DNA of 64,000 nucleotides from Dromiciops gliroides (GCF_019393635.1 NC_057861.1:85429827-85493826), one strand, 5' to 3'. Counted from the stretch's first letter, positions 1 to 11,395 are shown. Made by a program: numbers and translations. The notes: generated by a model from the sequence alone, not told the origin.

Positions 1-147
1 TAGTCCATCTCTCAGGATTTCTTTTTCATCACCTATGCTTAGAGAAAGCACCACAAAGCAACAGGGGCCACCAGAGGCTAAAGATGTGGATTCAACCTCT
101 CCTTGGCAGCACATTTGTTGGAAGACATTATAACAGATGAGAATGTG

Positions 148-331
148 TCAGCCACTGAGCTAAGTTCCTTTTACAAATATTATATCATTTGATCTTCACA
201 AAAAGCCTTGCAAGATAGGTGCTAACATTATCTTCATTTTAGCTGGGGTTAAGTGATTTGAGGCCACATTTGAACTCAGGTCTTCCTTACTCCAGGTCCA
301 GCGTTTTAGCCACTGCACCACCAGCTGCTTC
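148..331 (-). repeat. MIR-type CORE-SINE
   Basis: The antisense CORE signature is visible: a Tm-neutral run reading TTTGATCTTCACA, then GGTTAAGTGATTTG, TTTGAACTCAGGTCTTCCT and a decayed tRNA head (CCACCAGCTGCTT). The copy is divergent and has no visible target-site duplication, so it is an old insertion. Confidence 0.75.
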
Positions 332-600
332 TCTATATTTTTATATGCAAAAAAACCCAAGCAAGGCAGTCTGGCTAGAAAATAAAGTGTAATCAGCTTG
401 AAAAGATGATCTAGAGTTGGGTTGTGAAGCGCTTTAATTGCCAAATGGGAATTTATATTTTATCCTAAAGGAAATAGGAAGACAATATAGGAATGCAGTC
501 TAATCTACTAATTTGACAACTTTGTGGAGAATACATTGAAGAGAGGAAATACTGGAAACAAGTATCCCAAATGGGAAGTTGTTGTAATAAAATGTACTAT

Positions 601-838
601 TTTGTTCAGTTTCAGGCATGTCCAACTCTTTGTTACCCCACTTGGGGTTTTCTTAGCAAAGATACTGGAATGGTTTTACCATTCTCTTCTCCAACACATT
701 TTACGGATGAGGAAACTGAGGCAAACAGGGTTAAGTGACTTGCCCATGGTCACACAGCTAGTGTCTGAATCCAGATTTGAACTCAGATCTTCCTGATTCC
801 AGATCTGGTACTCTATCCACTGTGCCACCTAGCTGCCA
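601..838 (-). mobile_element. MAR1-like SINE with target-site duplication
   Basis: Antisense copy of the longer marsupial SINE with the RTE-like 3' part (GGGGTTTTCTTAGCAAAGATAC), the CORE domain and the tRNA head (GTGCCACCTAGCTGCC). It is flanked by the 12-bp duplication AAAATGTACTAT at 589-600 and 839-850. Both ends are therefore placed well. Confidence 0.88.
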
Positions 839-850
839 AAAATGTACTAT

Positions 851-2340
851 AATTCTATACAAAGTGTCCACTTTTTTTTTTTTTACTCCTGCCAATTTCA
901 AGTAAAGATGCTGTCTCAGATTTCTCTGTCTCAGGTAAGTGTCCCTCAAGCCTCATCACAGACTATTGACTTAGCAGTAGTGCTGCTAACACACCACTTT
1001 GTCTTGGAGGCCAGATAAGTCCAACAGAGCAGAAGGACCGATAAGGATACATAATAAGAGACTGCTCTCTGGAGAACAGACGTGGTAAGTCAACCCTGTC
1101 CTGAGCCAGTGACTGAAGCCTAGACTTTGAATATGGCACAAACACCAAAGACAGAAGGGGCAGTTAGGTAAACAACTTGTCTTTTAAGGGTTTGCAGTCC
1201 TAGCATTCAGTGGTACTGCAATAATAACAATAGTCTAGGCTCTGAGTCAAAGGGATGAGCTCAAGTGGAAGGGTTATGTGGGGACTTTAACCAGCAATGG
1301 GTGGGACCAATCCGCTGGTCCTTATAACAACCCCCTCAAAGCAAATGGGCAAGCACCACTCTAGTTTTGCTAATAGTCTGAGATGCCTTCCAAAAATGTT
1401 GCCTTTTTTGTTTATTTGTTTTGGGTTTTTGTTATGTAGGGGGCAAGAGAAGGATTAGTGAAGGGACTGGTGATGGTGAAGATGGGATATAATAGACTTT
1501 AGTGAGTATTTCCTCTCAAATCTTATTTAACGTCTGTTTTTCTCTTCCAAGGAGAATGACCTTTGGACTGGGGAAGACAGAACCAAAAATGGTTAACAGG
1601 GTTTTGAAATTAAAGATAAGTAAGGCAAGAGTAAGAGAGTACCTATTTGTCCTCAAAAAATTCAGGGCAGTGGGCCGAGACAAATTATAGCCCAAGGCAG
1701 CTGTGTCCAGAGTGGAGCACCCAAGGTGATTCACTGGGGTGTACAAACTCGATATCAGAAGTGAGGAGAAGAGCACAGCTGTGGGGCATGGTGCCTGCCT
1801 ACCTTTCTGCTCTTCTTTCCCCAGCCTACACCTGCTGTGGTCATTCCCTACTTGTCCCAGGTATGCCTCTTTCCTTCCTCCCCCGACCCATCATGACAGC
1901 AATGCACAACCTTTACATGTGCCCTGGCCCAGATTCTGCATGCAAGCTGCCTGCATGATTCCTTCTTATCTCTGTCCCTGAGGAGAACAATGGAAGGTCC
2001 AATCGGCCAAGGTAAGGGATGCCAAAAGAAAAACCTGAAAGTAGTAGGAGAAAACAGACTAGCAATATTCCCAAGGGGCCCTAAACTTAACAGACAGTTT
2101 GGAAGCCAATGAAGACCACCCATCAACAGGAAACCATGACCTCCTTAGGCATTTGGCCATCTTCCCTACTTATGGTCACGTCTCTCTAGTTGGAATAGTC
2201 ACCTTCTGGACCATAGAATCCAACCCCTAAAGACCATGTCCAATCTAAAATCAAGTAATATGGAAATTTACTAGACAAATTAAAAAACACACCTTTCTAA
2301 AACTGGTGAATGCTATTGAAAAATTAAGATGGTGATTTAG
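851..2340. other. Unassigned stretch, no gene seen
   Basis: About 1.5 kb with no recognisable repeat or coding exon apart from a poly-T run near 872-884. Open frames here are short, overlap one another on opposite strands and resemble no protein family I know. This is one of the longer unique blocks of the window. Confidence 0.6.
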
Positions 2341-2344
2341 TAAG

Positions 2345-2612
2345 CATAGCTAATAATGATAATAGCTAACATTTACCTAGCACCTGAAAGTTTTCAAAGC
2401 ACTTCCCAGATGCTATCTCATTCAATCCTCATAGAAATCTTGTGAGGTAGGTGTGATGATTATCCCCATTTCACAGATGAGGACACTGAGGCTGAGAAAG
2501 GTTAAGTGACTTATCCAAGATCATACAACGAAATACATGTCCAAAATAGAATTTGAACTCCAGTTTTACTGACTCCAAGTCATGTGATCTATCTACTGCA
2601 TCACTTAGCTTG
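2345..2612 (-). repeat. MIR-type CORE-SINE
   Basis: Near full-length antisense MIR. It shows the 3' part (TAATAGCTAACATTTACCTAG), CATTTCACAGATGAGGA, GGTTAAGTGACTTATCC and a decayed head ending ATCACTTAGCT. Confidence 0.85.
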
Positions 2613-2814
2613 ACTATTCCCATTTGGACACATATACCATTGTGGGGTACCATTTTCAGCTAAGCCAGCCATGGAAACTAAGCAAGCACACAGACTGAAT
2701 TTAGAACTAGAGTTTCAAATCGCAAAATGTTAAACCAAAATTTTCCAAAAGTGAATATAACAATTAATATATGTTAAAAATAATAAAGCATATTCAAACC
2801 ATATTGTTTAACTT

Positions 2815-2951
2815 TTTTTTTCAGGGCGGTGAGGGTTAAGTGACTTGTCCAAAGGTCACACAGCTAGTTAAATGTCAAGTGTCTGAGGCTGGATTTGAAC
2901 TCAGGTTCTCCTGAATCCAAGGTCAGTGCTTTATCCATCTAGCTGCCCCCT
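2815..2951 (-). mobile_element. WSINE1-like SINE
   Basis: Antisense short SINE: T-rich tail, GGTTAAGTGACTTG, ACACAGCTAGTTAA, TGGATTTGAACTCAGG and the head TATCCATCTAGCTGCCCCC. A few bases are missing from the head (GCGCCACC reduced to ATC). Confidence 0.9.
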
Positions 2952-3067
2952 TGTTCTAATTTTTTAAAAAAGGGTTTTTGTCAGTGAGAAGGAAATTTTT
3001 TTATTCTGTTAACAAGTAAAATATTAAAATATTTTTAAAATATTACTTATTTCATCTAGGTTATGCA

Positions 3068-3306
3068 ATGCTAGTCTTGGAGCATGGAAAACTTGAGTTC
3101 AAATCCTGCTTCAGACACTAGCTGTATGACCTTGGGCAAGTCAAACTTCTCTCTGTTTCCATTTCTTCATCTGTAAAATGAGAATTAAAAACAACATCCA
3201 ATTCTTCATGGCGATAGAATGTTGTGAGGATAGAATAAGATAACATGTAAAGCACTTTGCAAAACTAAAAGTACTATATAAATGCTAGTTTTTATTATTG
3301 TTATTT
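3068..3306 (+). repeat. MIR-type CORE-SINE
   Basis: Sense MIR with TGAGTTCAAATCCTGCTTCA, GACCTTGGGCAAGTC, TCATCTGTAAAATGAGAAT and the 3' part ending ATATAAATGCTAG. Confidence 0.85.
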
Positions 3307-3915
3307 CATCCTTTTAAATTTTGATGTATACTTAATGATGTGCAGTAGCATATATGTATAATTTACAAATAATGAATATATATTATGTATAACATGTGCC
3401 AATGCATGTTCAAACATTTTTACTAATGGAGTATTCTATAAAAAAGACTTCGAAGCCACTGAAGTGGGGGGCAGTAGGGAGATGAAAGTATTGGCAGAAT
3501 TTAGTGTTCAGGTTCTGTTGGGGATCTTTGGAAGATCTTAGAGATTGGGATAAGCACCAGAAGGCAGGAAAAGGGAAGTTATTGTCCTGGTTTTCCAAAA
3601 AGGGAAAAGCGTGAAGTCTGCAAACTACAGGCCAGTGATCTTGGCTTCAATTCCTGGCAGAAACATAGAACATAAGACTAAAGGGATGAATTTTGAACAC
3701 TTACTGAGAAAAAAAGGAAACAGTGATTACTAAAAGCCAGCATGTCTTCATTGAGAACAGGTCATGCACAGCTAATGTAGGAATTGGTTTTGCTTGACTA
3801 TGCGTATTTGTTACAAGGCCTCTGTTTTTCTTTTTCCCTAATTTGGGAGTCAGGGGAGGACTGGAAAATGACAGAAGATAGGAATAGGGTAGAAACAAAT
3901 TCTCTTTTCTTACTC

Positions 3916-4157
3916 CTGGGCAACTGGATGGCACAGTGGACAGAATGACAGGCCTAGAGTCAGCAAGATCTGAGTTCAAATCCAGCCTCAGACACTTGCT
4001 AGCTGTGTGACCCTGGACAAATCACTTAACCCCGTGTGCCTCAGTTTCCTCATCTGTAAAATGATTTGGAGAAAGAAATGGCCAACCACCCCAATACCTT
4101 TGCCAAGAAAACCCCAAATGGGGTCATGAAGTGTCAGACACAATTGAACAACAAAAC
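3916..4157 (+). mobile_element. MAR1-like SINE
   Basis: Sense copy from GGGCAACTGGATGGCACAG through the CORE to GCCAAGAAAACCCCAAATGG and the RTE-like end ACAATTGAACAACAAAA. It sits inside the CR1/L3 remnant. Confidence 0.88.
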
Positions 4158-4205
4158 TTCCTGACTCCAGGCTGGCTGCTCTATCCATTGTGCCACCTTG
4201 TTTCC
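4158..4205 (-). repeat. SINE head fragment, antisense
   Basis: Only the head half of an antisense SINE (CTTCCTGACTCCAGGC to GTGCCACC) is left, abutting the end of the preceding sense copy. The pair makes a short inverted arrangement. Confidence 0.6.
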
Positions 4206-4373
4206 CCAACCTCTTTTTTGTATTCTAATATGCATATGGAAATGCCATTCTTATCTAGTGTTTATTAAGTTCAGAATAAACATAAAACGTTTTAAAAGAA
4301 CAGGTTGCCCTAAACCAACCTCATTTCCTTTTAAATAGGGTTATTAGACTGATAGATTAAGAGATAGTATACC

Positions 4374-4531
4374 GGGGCAGCTAGGTGGCATAGTGGATAG
4401 AGTGCCGTCCCTGGAGTCAAGAGGACCTGAGTTCAAATCCAGCCTTAGACATTTGACACTTACTAGCTGTGTGACCCTGGGAAAGTCACTTGACCCCAAT
4501 TGCCTCACCACAAAAAAAAGAAAAAGAAAAA
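4374..4531 (+). mobile_element. WSINE1-like SINE with 15-bp target-site duplication
   Basis: Full-length sense copy (GGGGCAGCTAGGTGGC to CCCAATTGCCTCACC plus A-rich tail). It is flanked by AAGAGATAGTATACC at 4359-4373 and 4532-4546. It split the CR1/L3 reverse-transcriptase remnant. Confidence 0.96.
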
Positions 4532-4739
4532 AAGAGATAGTATACCTACATTATGGGAAAGCAGTTGAAAACCTTTTGTGTTATTTTCGTGGACAAAATA
4601 GAGAATCGTGGGCTTGATGATGGCATGCTTACCTGAATACAGAACTCTTTGAATGGCCAGACCCCTAAAGCAGTCATTCACAGGTTCGCTTTAACTTGGA
4701 CGGAAATGACCCAGGGATCTGTCCTTGGTCATGGACTAC

Positions 4740-5235
4740 TCCAGTCTTTCCTTTCTTCAGTCTTTCCCTCTTACTAGTTTTCTACTTACACAGCTGCCAA
4801 ATTTTTCTTCCTAAGATAGCGGTCCAACCACACTACTCCTCCGTCCAAACCTTTACTGGCTCCCTTTGAGCTCAAAAGTAAAATCAAGTTCTTCAGTTGG
4901 CCTGTAAGTGACTTCACTATTGGTCACTAACCTATGTTTCCAACCTTATTTCATATCACTCCCCTTTATGTACTCACTGTTTAGCCAAATTTAGCTACTA
5001 GCTATCCCATACTCTGGACAATTCATTTGTAGAAGCCACTCCTAATTCTGGGAGTGCACCACTGCCTCATCTCCACCTCCCATAAGCCTTATCTTCTTTC
5101 AAGTCTTGGTTCATGTATTACTTTATCCATGATGCTTTCTCCAATCTACCTCTCCCTCTTCTCATCCCCGTGTAAAATCATTTTTTTTTGTCTTTGTGTT
5201 TCTAGCAACTTGTATATTGTTAAGTAGCTAATAAG
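4740..5235 (+). repeat. L2 LINE 3' region
   Basis: Pyrimidine-rich sense text typical of the L2 3' end: TCCCTTTGAGCTCAAAAGTA, TTTCAAGTCTTGGTTCATG and CATGATGCTTTCTCCAAT. Old and gapped; it lies inside the CR1/L3 remnant. Confidence 0.75.
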
Positions 5236-5329
5236 TATGAATTGAATTGAATCAAATAGACTGAACTTGTCAAATTTGCAGATGTCACAAGGTTGGGGAG
5301 GGATACAAAGAACCTTTTAGCAAATAAAC

Positions 5330-5425
5330 TGCTAAGTAAATTATCTCCATTTTACAGAGCTAGAAACTGAGTCAGACAGAGGTTAAGTGACCAGCCCAAG
5401 GTCACCCGGCTAGCAAGGATCTCAG
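5330..5425 (-). repeat. MIR fragment
   Basis: CORE piece with CATTTTACAGAGCTAGAAAC, GGTTAAGTGACCAGCC and AGGTCACCCGGCTAGC; both ends are lost. Confidence 0.6.
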
Positions 5426-5589
5426 GCCAACATTTAAGGCAGCTAGAAGAGGAAGAGTGCTGGACCTCAGGAAAGAAACTAGGGCCAGATCGTGTAATGT
5501 GGGAGTCTTCTGCATCAAGAGGATGGTCGACTCCCTGGCAGCAGATAAGATAACTGAGGAGAATGTGGAAGAGGGGAGAGCCTGGAGCA

Positions 5590-5870
5590 GAACCCATGCA
5601 CAGGGTGTGGGATGAGCACTCTTGAAGAAGACAAAGGTCCGTTCCAACCACTTAAAAGAAAACTAAAAAGAAAACAGGGGAGTTCCAGGGAAACTTGGGA
5701 GGAGAGAGCATCCAGAAAAAGGCAGTCATCAACAGTGTCAAACTCCACAGAGAGGTCAGGAAAGATGAGAACAGAAAAAGGGCCGTAAAATAAAGCCAGA
5801 TATCAGCTCAGTAAATGGAAAAACTTTCGTTCTGCCACAGTAAAGCTGTCCAACAGTGAATAGGCTGCTT
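5590..5870 (-). repeat. L2 antisense fragment
   Basis: Antisense L2 coding text around 5725-5790 (CACAGAGAGGTCAGGAAAGA, GAACAGAAAAAGGGCC), comparable to 48875-49170. Limits are approximate. Confidence 0.5.
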
Positions 5871-5875
5871 CAGAG

Positions 5876-6440
5876 GTAATAATGATAGTAGCTCACACTT
5901 CCATAATGCTTTGGGGTTTACAAAATGAGCCAGAATCATAATGTCTCAGAGCTGGAGGGGACCTCAGAGATTCTCTAGTCCAATGATGTTAAACTCAAAC
6001 AGAAATAGAAAACATTAGCTGTGTTGTATTACATTTTAAATTTATTTTGTTCAACATTTCCCAATTACATTTCAATCTGCGTCAGGCCCACTAAGAAGTT
6101 TTGCCAAACAGCCTGAGTTTGAATCCCTTCTGGTCTGGTTCAGCCCCTTCATTTTGTAGATGAGGGGACTGAACCCCAAGGGGAAGGCATTTGCCAAGGT
6201 CACACAGGGAGTCAACACCATGGAATGTCAGAGCTGGAAGGAAACTTTTGACAATTTCATCTAACCAGAACCTCTTTTTATAGAAGGGGAAATAGGGAAC
6301 CTGAATAGGGAAGGGACGTTGGAGAACATTTTTCTTTAACCCACTCATCCTATTTTACAGAGGAGGAAACCAAAAGGGGAAAGGACTTACCTGTGGGCAC
6401 ACATGAAGTTAGAATCCGAATCACAGAATCTCAAGTGATT
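5876..6440. repeat. Mosaic of old MIR, hAT-like and CR1 3'-end pieces
   Basis: A MIR 3' piece lies at 5876-5935. A CR1-type 3' end (AGAGCTGGAGGGGACCTCAG) is at 5936-5990. A stretch at 5990-6100 resembles the hAT-like copy at 30828-31045 (TATTTTGTTCAACATTTCCC). Further CR1/MIR text runs to 6440. The limits of each piece are approximate. Confidence 0.5.
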
Positions 6441-6464
6441 TGTCTCAAAACAGACTTACCTGGC

Positions 6465-7300
6465 AATAGTAATTTTTAAAAATTTATTTTATTTTAATTC
6501 ATGGAATAAAATGGGCATTTCCATAATAGTATAATTAAAAAGATGATTATGTATGAAACTGCAAATCTACTATGCACAACTTGTTATTCCTTTTAAACAT
6601 ACAATAAAGTTAATTAACATGTTACATGGTTTTTTCCTTTTTTTTCTTCCTTCCCTGAACCCACCCTAGAGATGACCACCATTAGACGCAAATGGGTATA
6701 CATACATATATATGTATATGTAAAATTATTCTTTACATATTTCTATTTATCAATTCTTTCTCTGGATGCATCTTTTTCATGTATCCTTTATAGTTAATTT
6801 GGGTATTTATATGATTTGGGTATAGTCAAAATAACTCATTTGCTCAGGTCTGTCTTTCTTTCTTCCTTCCCTTCTTTCTTTCTTTCTTTCTTTCTTTTTT
6901 GGTGAGGCAATTGGGGTTAAGTGACTTGCCCAGGGTCACACAGCTAGTTAGTGTCAAGTGTCTGAGACCATATTTGAACTCAGGTCCTCCTGAATCTAAG
7001 GCCAGTGCTTTATCCACTGCGCCACCTAGCTGCCCCTCAAGTCTTTCTTAAAACAACAATGCTGTCACTATATGCAATGATCTCTTGGTTCTGTTCATTT
7101 CACTCTCCATTATTTCACGTAAATCTTTCCATGTTTTCTGAAGATCGTTGAGCTCATCATTTCTCATAGCACAGTAGTATTCCATCACAATCATATACTA
7201 CAACTTATTTAGCCATTCCCCCCAGTTGATTGCCATTCTTGCAATTTTTTCCTTTTACCTTAATCATCTTATAGCTAATTTTCTTTGCCAAATATTAAAG
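6465..7300 (-). mobile_element. L1 LINE 3' region, antisense, interrupted by a SINE
   Basis: Antisense L1 text on both sides of a SINE: GCACAACTTGTTATTCCTTT, CAATTCTTTCTCTGGATGCA, then after the SINE CTTGGTTCTGTTCATTTCAC and AGCACAGTAGTATTCCATCA. The last motif recurs in the marsupial L1 3' end. Degraded. Confidence 0.7.
6896..7037 (-). mobile_element. WSINE1-like SINE with tail-derived microsatellite
   Basis: Antisense full copy ending ATCCACTGCGCCACCTAGCT. The flanking TCAGGTCTGTCTT and TCAAGTCTTTCTT look like a decayed duplication. The (TTTC)n run at 6855-6898 lies where the T tail is expected, so it probably grew from that tail. Confidence 0.85.
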
Positions 7301-7851
7301 AACTAAATAGATTCCTTGGGAAAGAAGTAATACATCAGGGAAGTTTTAGAAACTGAGATAAAGATAAAACAAGAACATTGTTATTATAAGAAAGTAAGAG
7401 GACATTTAGGAGACAAATATAAAAATGGACAAGAAAAAAATGACTCATATCACTATCCTGTTATGGAAAGTAAGAGACTAAATAAAGGTTAAGCTCCTTT
7501 GCAGTTCTGAGATTTTGTTGTTCTATGCTTGCAAAGGTTATCAGAATGGTAAGCCATACATAAATTGAGTTATATAGGGGACGAGATTTTTAAGTTTGCA
7601 AATTCATTTTCCTTAGAAGACACTTAAGTAGCAAATACAGGAAGCTCAGCAAAAATGAAGATGGAAGTCTCAACGAAATATTTCTCATTTACTCCAGTTT
7701 GGGGCAGAAAAGCAACTTCAGAGTTAGTTCAAGGCTCTGTATAAATATTTGGTGGACAAACTAAATGATATTCTATATAGAGGAATCAGTGTGCCTCAGG
7801 GTGCTAATATGAAGAAAAAAGGGGCAAGATTCTTCTCACAGATCTAATGGG

Positions 7852-8083
7852 GACTATATAGCACTTTAAAGCTTGCAGAGCATTTTAAATACATTCTCTC
7901 ACTCAAGCCTTACAACTATGTTGTGATGTAGGTACTCATGGTATTATGATCCTCATTTTATAAATAAGGAAGCTGAGGCACCAAGAAATTAACTTCGCTA
8001 TGGTCACATAACTAATAAGTGTATGGCGTAGGATTCAAAAACAGATCTCTCCCAACTCCAAATCTAACTGTCTTTCTACAATC
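7852..8083 (-). repeat. MIR-type CORE-SINE
   Basis: Antisense MIR with AGCACTTTAAAGCTTGCAGA, TTTTATAAATAAGGAAGCTG and AGGATTCAAAAACAGATCTC. Confidence 0.75.
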
Positions 8084-8139
8084 GGCAGACAAACCCTGAG
8101 CAGCCAAAGTATAATTTGGGAGGATTTCAGGGGCTGGTG

Positions 8140-8400
8140 GAAAGGTCAGTTTGCCAGATGACATAAAATTCCATTTAGTTCTCTATAGTCATTTACTGAA
8201 CCTCTTATCGTATGTTCAGAATTTTGCTAGGGAACAGGGAAAATTTCAAGAGAAGTGTAATATAGGGTTCCTACTTTTAAGGGGAATTTATAGTCTAGCC
8301 AAAGAGAAAACAGATAAACACAAAACACTTAAATAATATTAGGCAGCCAGAAAAACACGCTATACATGGTAAGTGCTATATGAGGTCAGAGACAGGATAA
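8140..8400 (-). repeat. Degenerate L2-like fragment
   Basis: Weak similarity to the antisense L2 3' end (TCATTTACTGAACCTCTTAT, then AATTTATAGTCTAGCC). Low certainty. Confidence 0.35.
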
Positions 8401-8464
8401 ATCTGTGAGAGGCAGTAGCAAATGAAGTACTAGACATAATTGGAGGAGAAATAGTTTTAAATGA

Positions 8465-8585
8465 AAACACCTATACTTACTAGTTATTTGACCAAGGGCA
8501 AGCCACAACCTCTCTGAGCCTCAGTTTCCTTATTTGTAAAATGGACAAAAGAATACTTTCCAAATCTCACAGGTTGCTATAAGGG
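8465..8585 (+). repeat. MIR fragment
   Basis: Sense CORE piece: CTTACTAGTTATTTGACC, GGCAAGCCACAACCTC, TCAGTTTCCTTATTTGTAAA. Confidence 0.7.
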
Positions 8586-8607
8586 AAACCCTTATGATTT
8601 AATAATC

Positions 8608-8863
8608 ATAACAACAACAAAACTTATGTAGTGCTTACCATGTGATAGACACTCTACTAAACACTTAATTATTATCTCATTTGATCCTTCCAACAACCCT
8701 GGAAGATCGGTGCTTGTCATTATCGCCATTTTACAGTTGATGAAACTGAGGTAAACAGAGGTTAAGTAACTTGTCGAGTATGGCACAGTTGGTAAGTATC
8801 TGAGGTTAAATTTGAACTCAGGATTTCCTGACTCTAGGTCTAACCACTGCGCCACCTAGCGGT
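8608..8863 (-). repeat. MIR-type CORE-SINE
   Basis: Near complete antisense copy, from TATGTAGTGCTTACCATGTG to CACTGCGCCACCTAGCGG. Confidence 0.88.
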
Positions 8864-8970
8864 CTACTATATGAATTATATTAATAATAATAATAGAATG
8901 AATTATGTCCGAGGTTGTTGACAGTAAAATGGTTTGTAAACTTTAAATTGCTAAATAAATCTAAGTCGTT

Positions 8971-9560
8971 ATCCCAGCCTTGTTCCCCTTTGGTGTGGCC
9001 CACTTCTTGCTTAAACCAAGATTCATTGTTGCAGTAGTTGTTTATTCAAATTCATAGCTCTGAGGCCCTACCAGTGTGCCACTTTGTACAAGGTCAAGTA
9101 AGATGATACATGAATTCAAAGGGAAGAATTTAATTAAAACAGAATGACACAGGTATTATATGTCCTTGGCACTCATTCCAAATGACTTCTACTCCTATAT
9201 GTTTCCTAGGAATACTAGTTCATTCTCATTCATTTCCTATGGCTCCCCACCTCCCTACCCCCAGTAGGAGAGGGATATATCAGTCCACTCACAAAAAGAC
9301 ATTTCACTGATTCATTTAATTTGCCCCAAAGAGAAAAAAACATATTTTTCAGCTGAATTAATATTTAGCCACAGCTCCCCTATTCTATACTTGTTCAGGT
9401 GATACTTTCAACCCAGGTATAAGACTTCATAAATTAAATTTCATCTTGTTCAAATTTGTTGAGATTTTTTGATTCAATATGTGCTTTGTGTCTTTTGTAA
9501 ATCTGATAACCATGCAACCTGTGCCTTGAAAGGGGCTGTGCATCAACCACACTTTAAATT
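8971..9560. other. Unassigned stretch, no gene seen
   Basis: AT-rich text without recognisable coding sequence or repeat. A possible MIR 3' scrap lies just upstream at 8925-8965. Confidence 0.5.
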
Positions 9561-9642
9561 TTCCCCAGAACCTAGCACAAGGCTTTAAACATATTAGGTA
9601 GTCATTTAATAAATGTTTGTCATATTGAAGCGAATTGAGCAA
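9560..9642 (+). repeat. L2 3' tail
   Basis: ACCTAGCACAAGGCTTTAAA and TTTAATAAATGTTTGTC resemble the terminal L2 sequence (…cacagtaggtgcttaataaatg). Confidence 0.55.
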
Positions 9643-9994
9643 TTATTTGGCACCCATCTTTCCCAGCTACTCTGATTCTGGGTAGTACAGAGTTCAAAGA
9701 AATCTGAGCTGACCTGTTCCAGTTTCCTCAGGCTAAGACAAAGACTCAGCAGATTTGAAAAGCAGGACCTCTTTCTACTTGAACACTTCCTACTTCCAGG
9801 AGGGAGTTAACTTGGCTGGTAACCAGCAAAGGTCTGTTGCATGAAAGTTGGGTAAATTCTTCTAGCCACTACAGACTCACAAACTTATTTCAGAATAGTT
9901 AGGAATGATTCACTCCCAGCTTAACACAGACATAAATTCTAATTCCAGATGACTCTAACTTATTACATAACCAGTGGGCAACTCAGAGACTAAT
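9643..9994. other. Unassigned stretch, no gene seen
   Basis: About 350 bp with no recognisable repeat, exon or RNA gene. Confidence 0.5.
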
Positions 9995-10200
9995 AGATCT
10001 AGAGCTGAAAGGAAACTCAAAGCTCATATAGTTATTTGAAATTTATGAAAATAGAATTAGACCTAGAAGGGCCCCAGACTTCATCTAGCCATTTTATAGA
10101 TGATAAACTGAGACGTTTGGAGGTTAAATGACTTGCCAAGGTCACACAGGTACTAAGCATAAGAGGTAGGATTAGAAGCCGGATCATCTGAGGACATTGA
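9995..10200. repeat. CR1-type 3' end and MIR-like text
   Basis: The GATCTAGAGCTGAAAGGAAA class of CR1 3' end is followed by CATTTTATAGATGATAAACTG and AGGTCACACAGGTACTAAGC. Old and poorly bounded. Confidence 0.5.
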
Positions 10201-10349
10201 ATTAATGATGTCTAAGATCTTTGATTTCTGATATTTCAAATTTTTGACTTAGTTAATCTACCTTCTGCTTATGTCCCCAGTCATGCCTTGCATTTCATCC
10301 TCACCAAGAAACTCATTTTTTCCCCAGAAAATTACCTTTGATCACATTC

Positions 10350-10505
10350 TCAGAGGTAGCATGATGCAGTAGAAAGGGAAGAGAATTTGGAGGCAAAGGA
10401 CTTGGGTTTGAATCCTGATAGTTACTTTCTCTGTGGCATTGATCAAGTCATTTGATCTCTATGAGCCTCAGCTCCCTCATCTGTAAAAAAGAAGTGAAGA
10501 ATGCC
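10350..10505 (+). repeat. MIR fragment
   Basis: Sense copy with GGTTTGAATCCTGATAG, GATCAAGTCATTTGATCTC and CTCATCTGTAAAAAAGAAG. Confidence 0.75.
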
Positions 10506-10677
10506 TTCACTAGATCAATCAACCAACCAATAAACATTTATTAAGCACCTACTAAGGCACTGTACTAAGCACTGGGGATATGAAAAAGAGACAAAAGATT
10601 GTCCTTGCCCACAATCTACTAGGGGAAGGGGATCCAAATGCAAACAGATATATACGAACAAAATATATTCAGGATTA

Positions 10678-10937
10678 ATATTTTTGCTCAGTCGTGTTTT
10701 CAGTCATTTCTGACTCTTCTTCACCTCATTTGGGGTTTTCTTGGCAAAGATACTAGAGTGATTTGCATTATCTTCTCCAGATCATTTTACAGATGAGGAA
10801 ACCGAGGCAAACAGGGTTAGGTGACTTGCCCAGGGTCACACAGCTATTAACTGTCTGAGGCCAGATTTGAGCTCAGGAAGATGAGTCTTCCTGACCCCAG
10901 GCCCAGCACTCTATCCACTGAGCCACCTAGTTACACC
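10678..10937 (-). mobile_element. MAR1-like SINE with target-site duplication
   Basis: Antisense full copy with GGGGTTTTCTTGGCAAAGAT, CAGATGAGGAAACCGAGG and CACTGAGCCACCTAG. The duplication is ATTCAGGATTA (10667-10677) versus ATTCAGGTTA (10938-10947), one base shorter. Confidence 0.9.
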
Positions 10938-11233
10938 ATTCAGGTTAAATAGGAATTAATTAACAGAGGGACAGACAAAGGGTTGGGAAAGGCTTCCTAG
11001 TTATAAAAGGTGGTGGTGGTGGTGGGGGTAATTTAGTTGATACTTAAAGGAAGCCAGGGAGGTCAGTAGTTGGAGTGGAGGAGGGAGAGAGAACATTCCA
11101 GGCATGGGGGCGGCACTCAGAGAAAATGCCCAGAGCCTAGAGATAAGTGTCTTGTTTGTGCAACAGCAAGGAAATCAGTGTCACTGGATCAAAAAGTAAG
11201 TGGTGGGGAATAAAGTTCAAGAAGACTTGAACG

Positions 11234-11395
11234 AGGGGCGGCTAGGTGGCACAGTGGATAGAGCACCGGCCCTGGATTCAGGAGTACCTGAGTTCAAAGC
11301 CGGCCTCAGACACTTGACACTTGACACTTACTAGCTGTGTGACCCTGGGCAAGTCACTTAACCCTCATTTCCCCGCAAACAAAAACAAAAACAAA
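11234..11395 (+). mobile_element. WSINE1-like SINE with 15-bp target-site duplication
   Basis: Sense copy with a (CAAAAA)n tail. It is flanked by AAGAAGACTTGAACG at 11219-11233 and 11396-11410, an exact match. It contains a doubled ACTTGACACTTGACACTT. Confidence 0.95.

Larger units (their letters stand above)
3555..5325 (+). pseudogene. CR1/L3-type LINE reverse-transcriptase remnant, broken by insertions
   Basis: Pieces at about 3555-3795, 4300-4373, 4532-4735 and 5245-5325 read in order as the reverse-transcriptase domain of a CR1/L3-type LINE. The first covers a NYRPV-like start and the HGF-type segment (AGCATGTCTTCATTGAG). The middle covers the segment before the catalytic core. At 4709-4726 the bases encode QGSVLG, a hallmark of this clade. 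At about 5267-5290 they encode KFAD, the end of the FADD box with the second D altered to V. Stops and frameshifts make it non-functional. It is interrupted by a MAR1-like SINE, a WSINE1-like SINE and an L2 fragment. The family call rests on motif recognition. Confidence 0.72.

Noticed and set aside
3916-3990. tRNA genes at SINE heads
   Set aside because: Heads keep box-like text from their tRNA ancestor but cannot fold into a full cloverleaf and are followed by the CORE domain.
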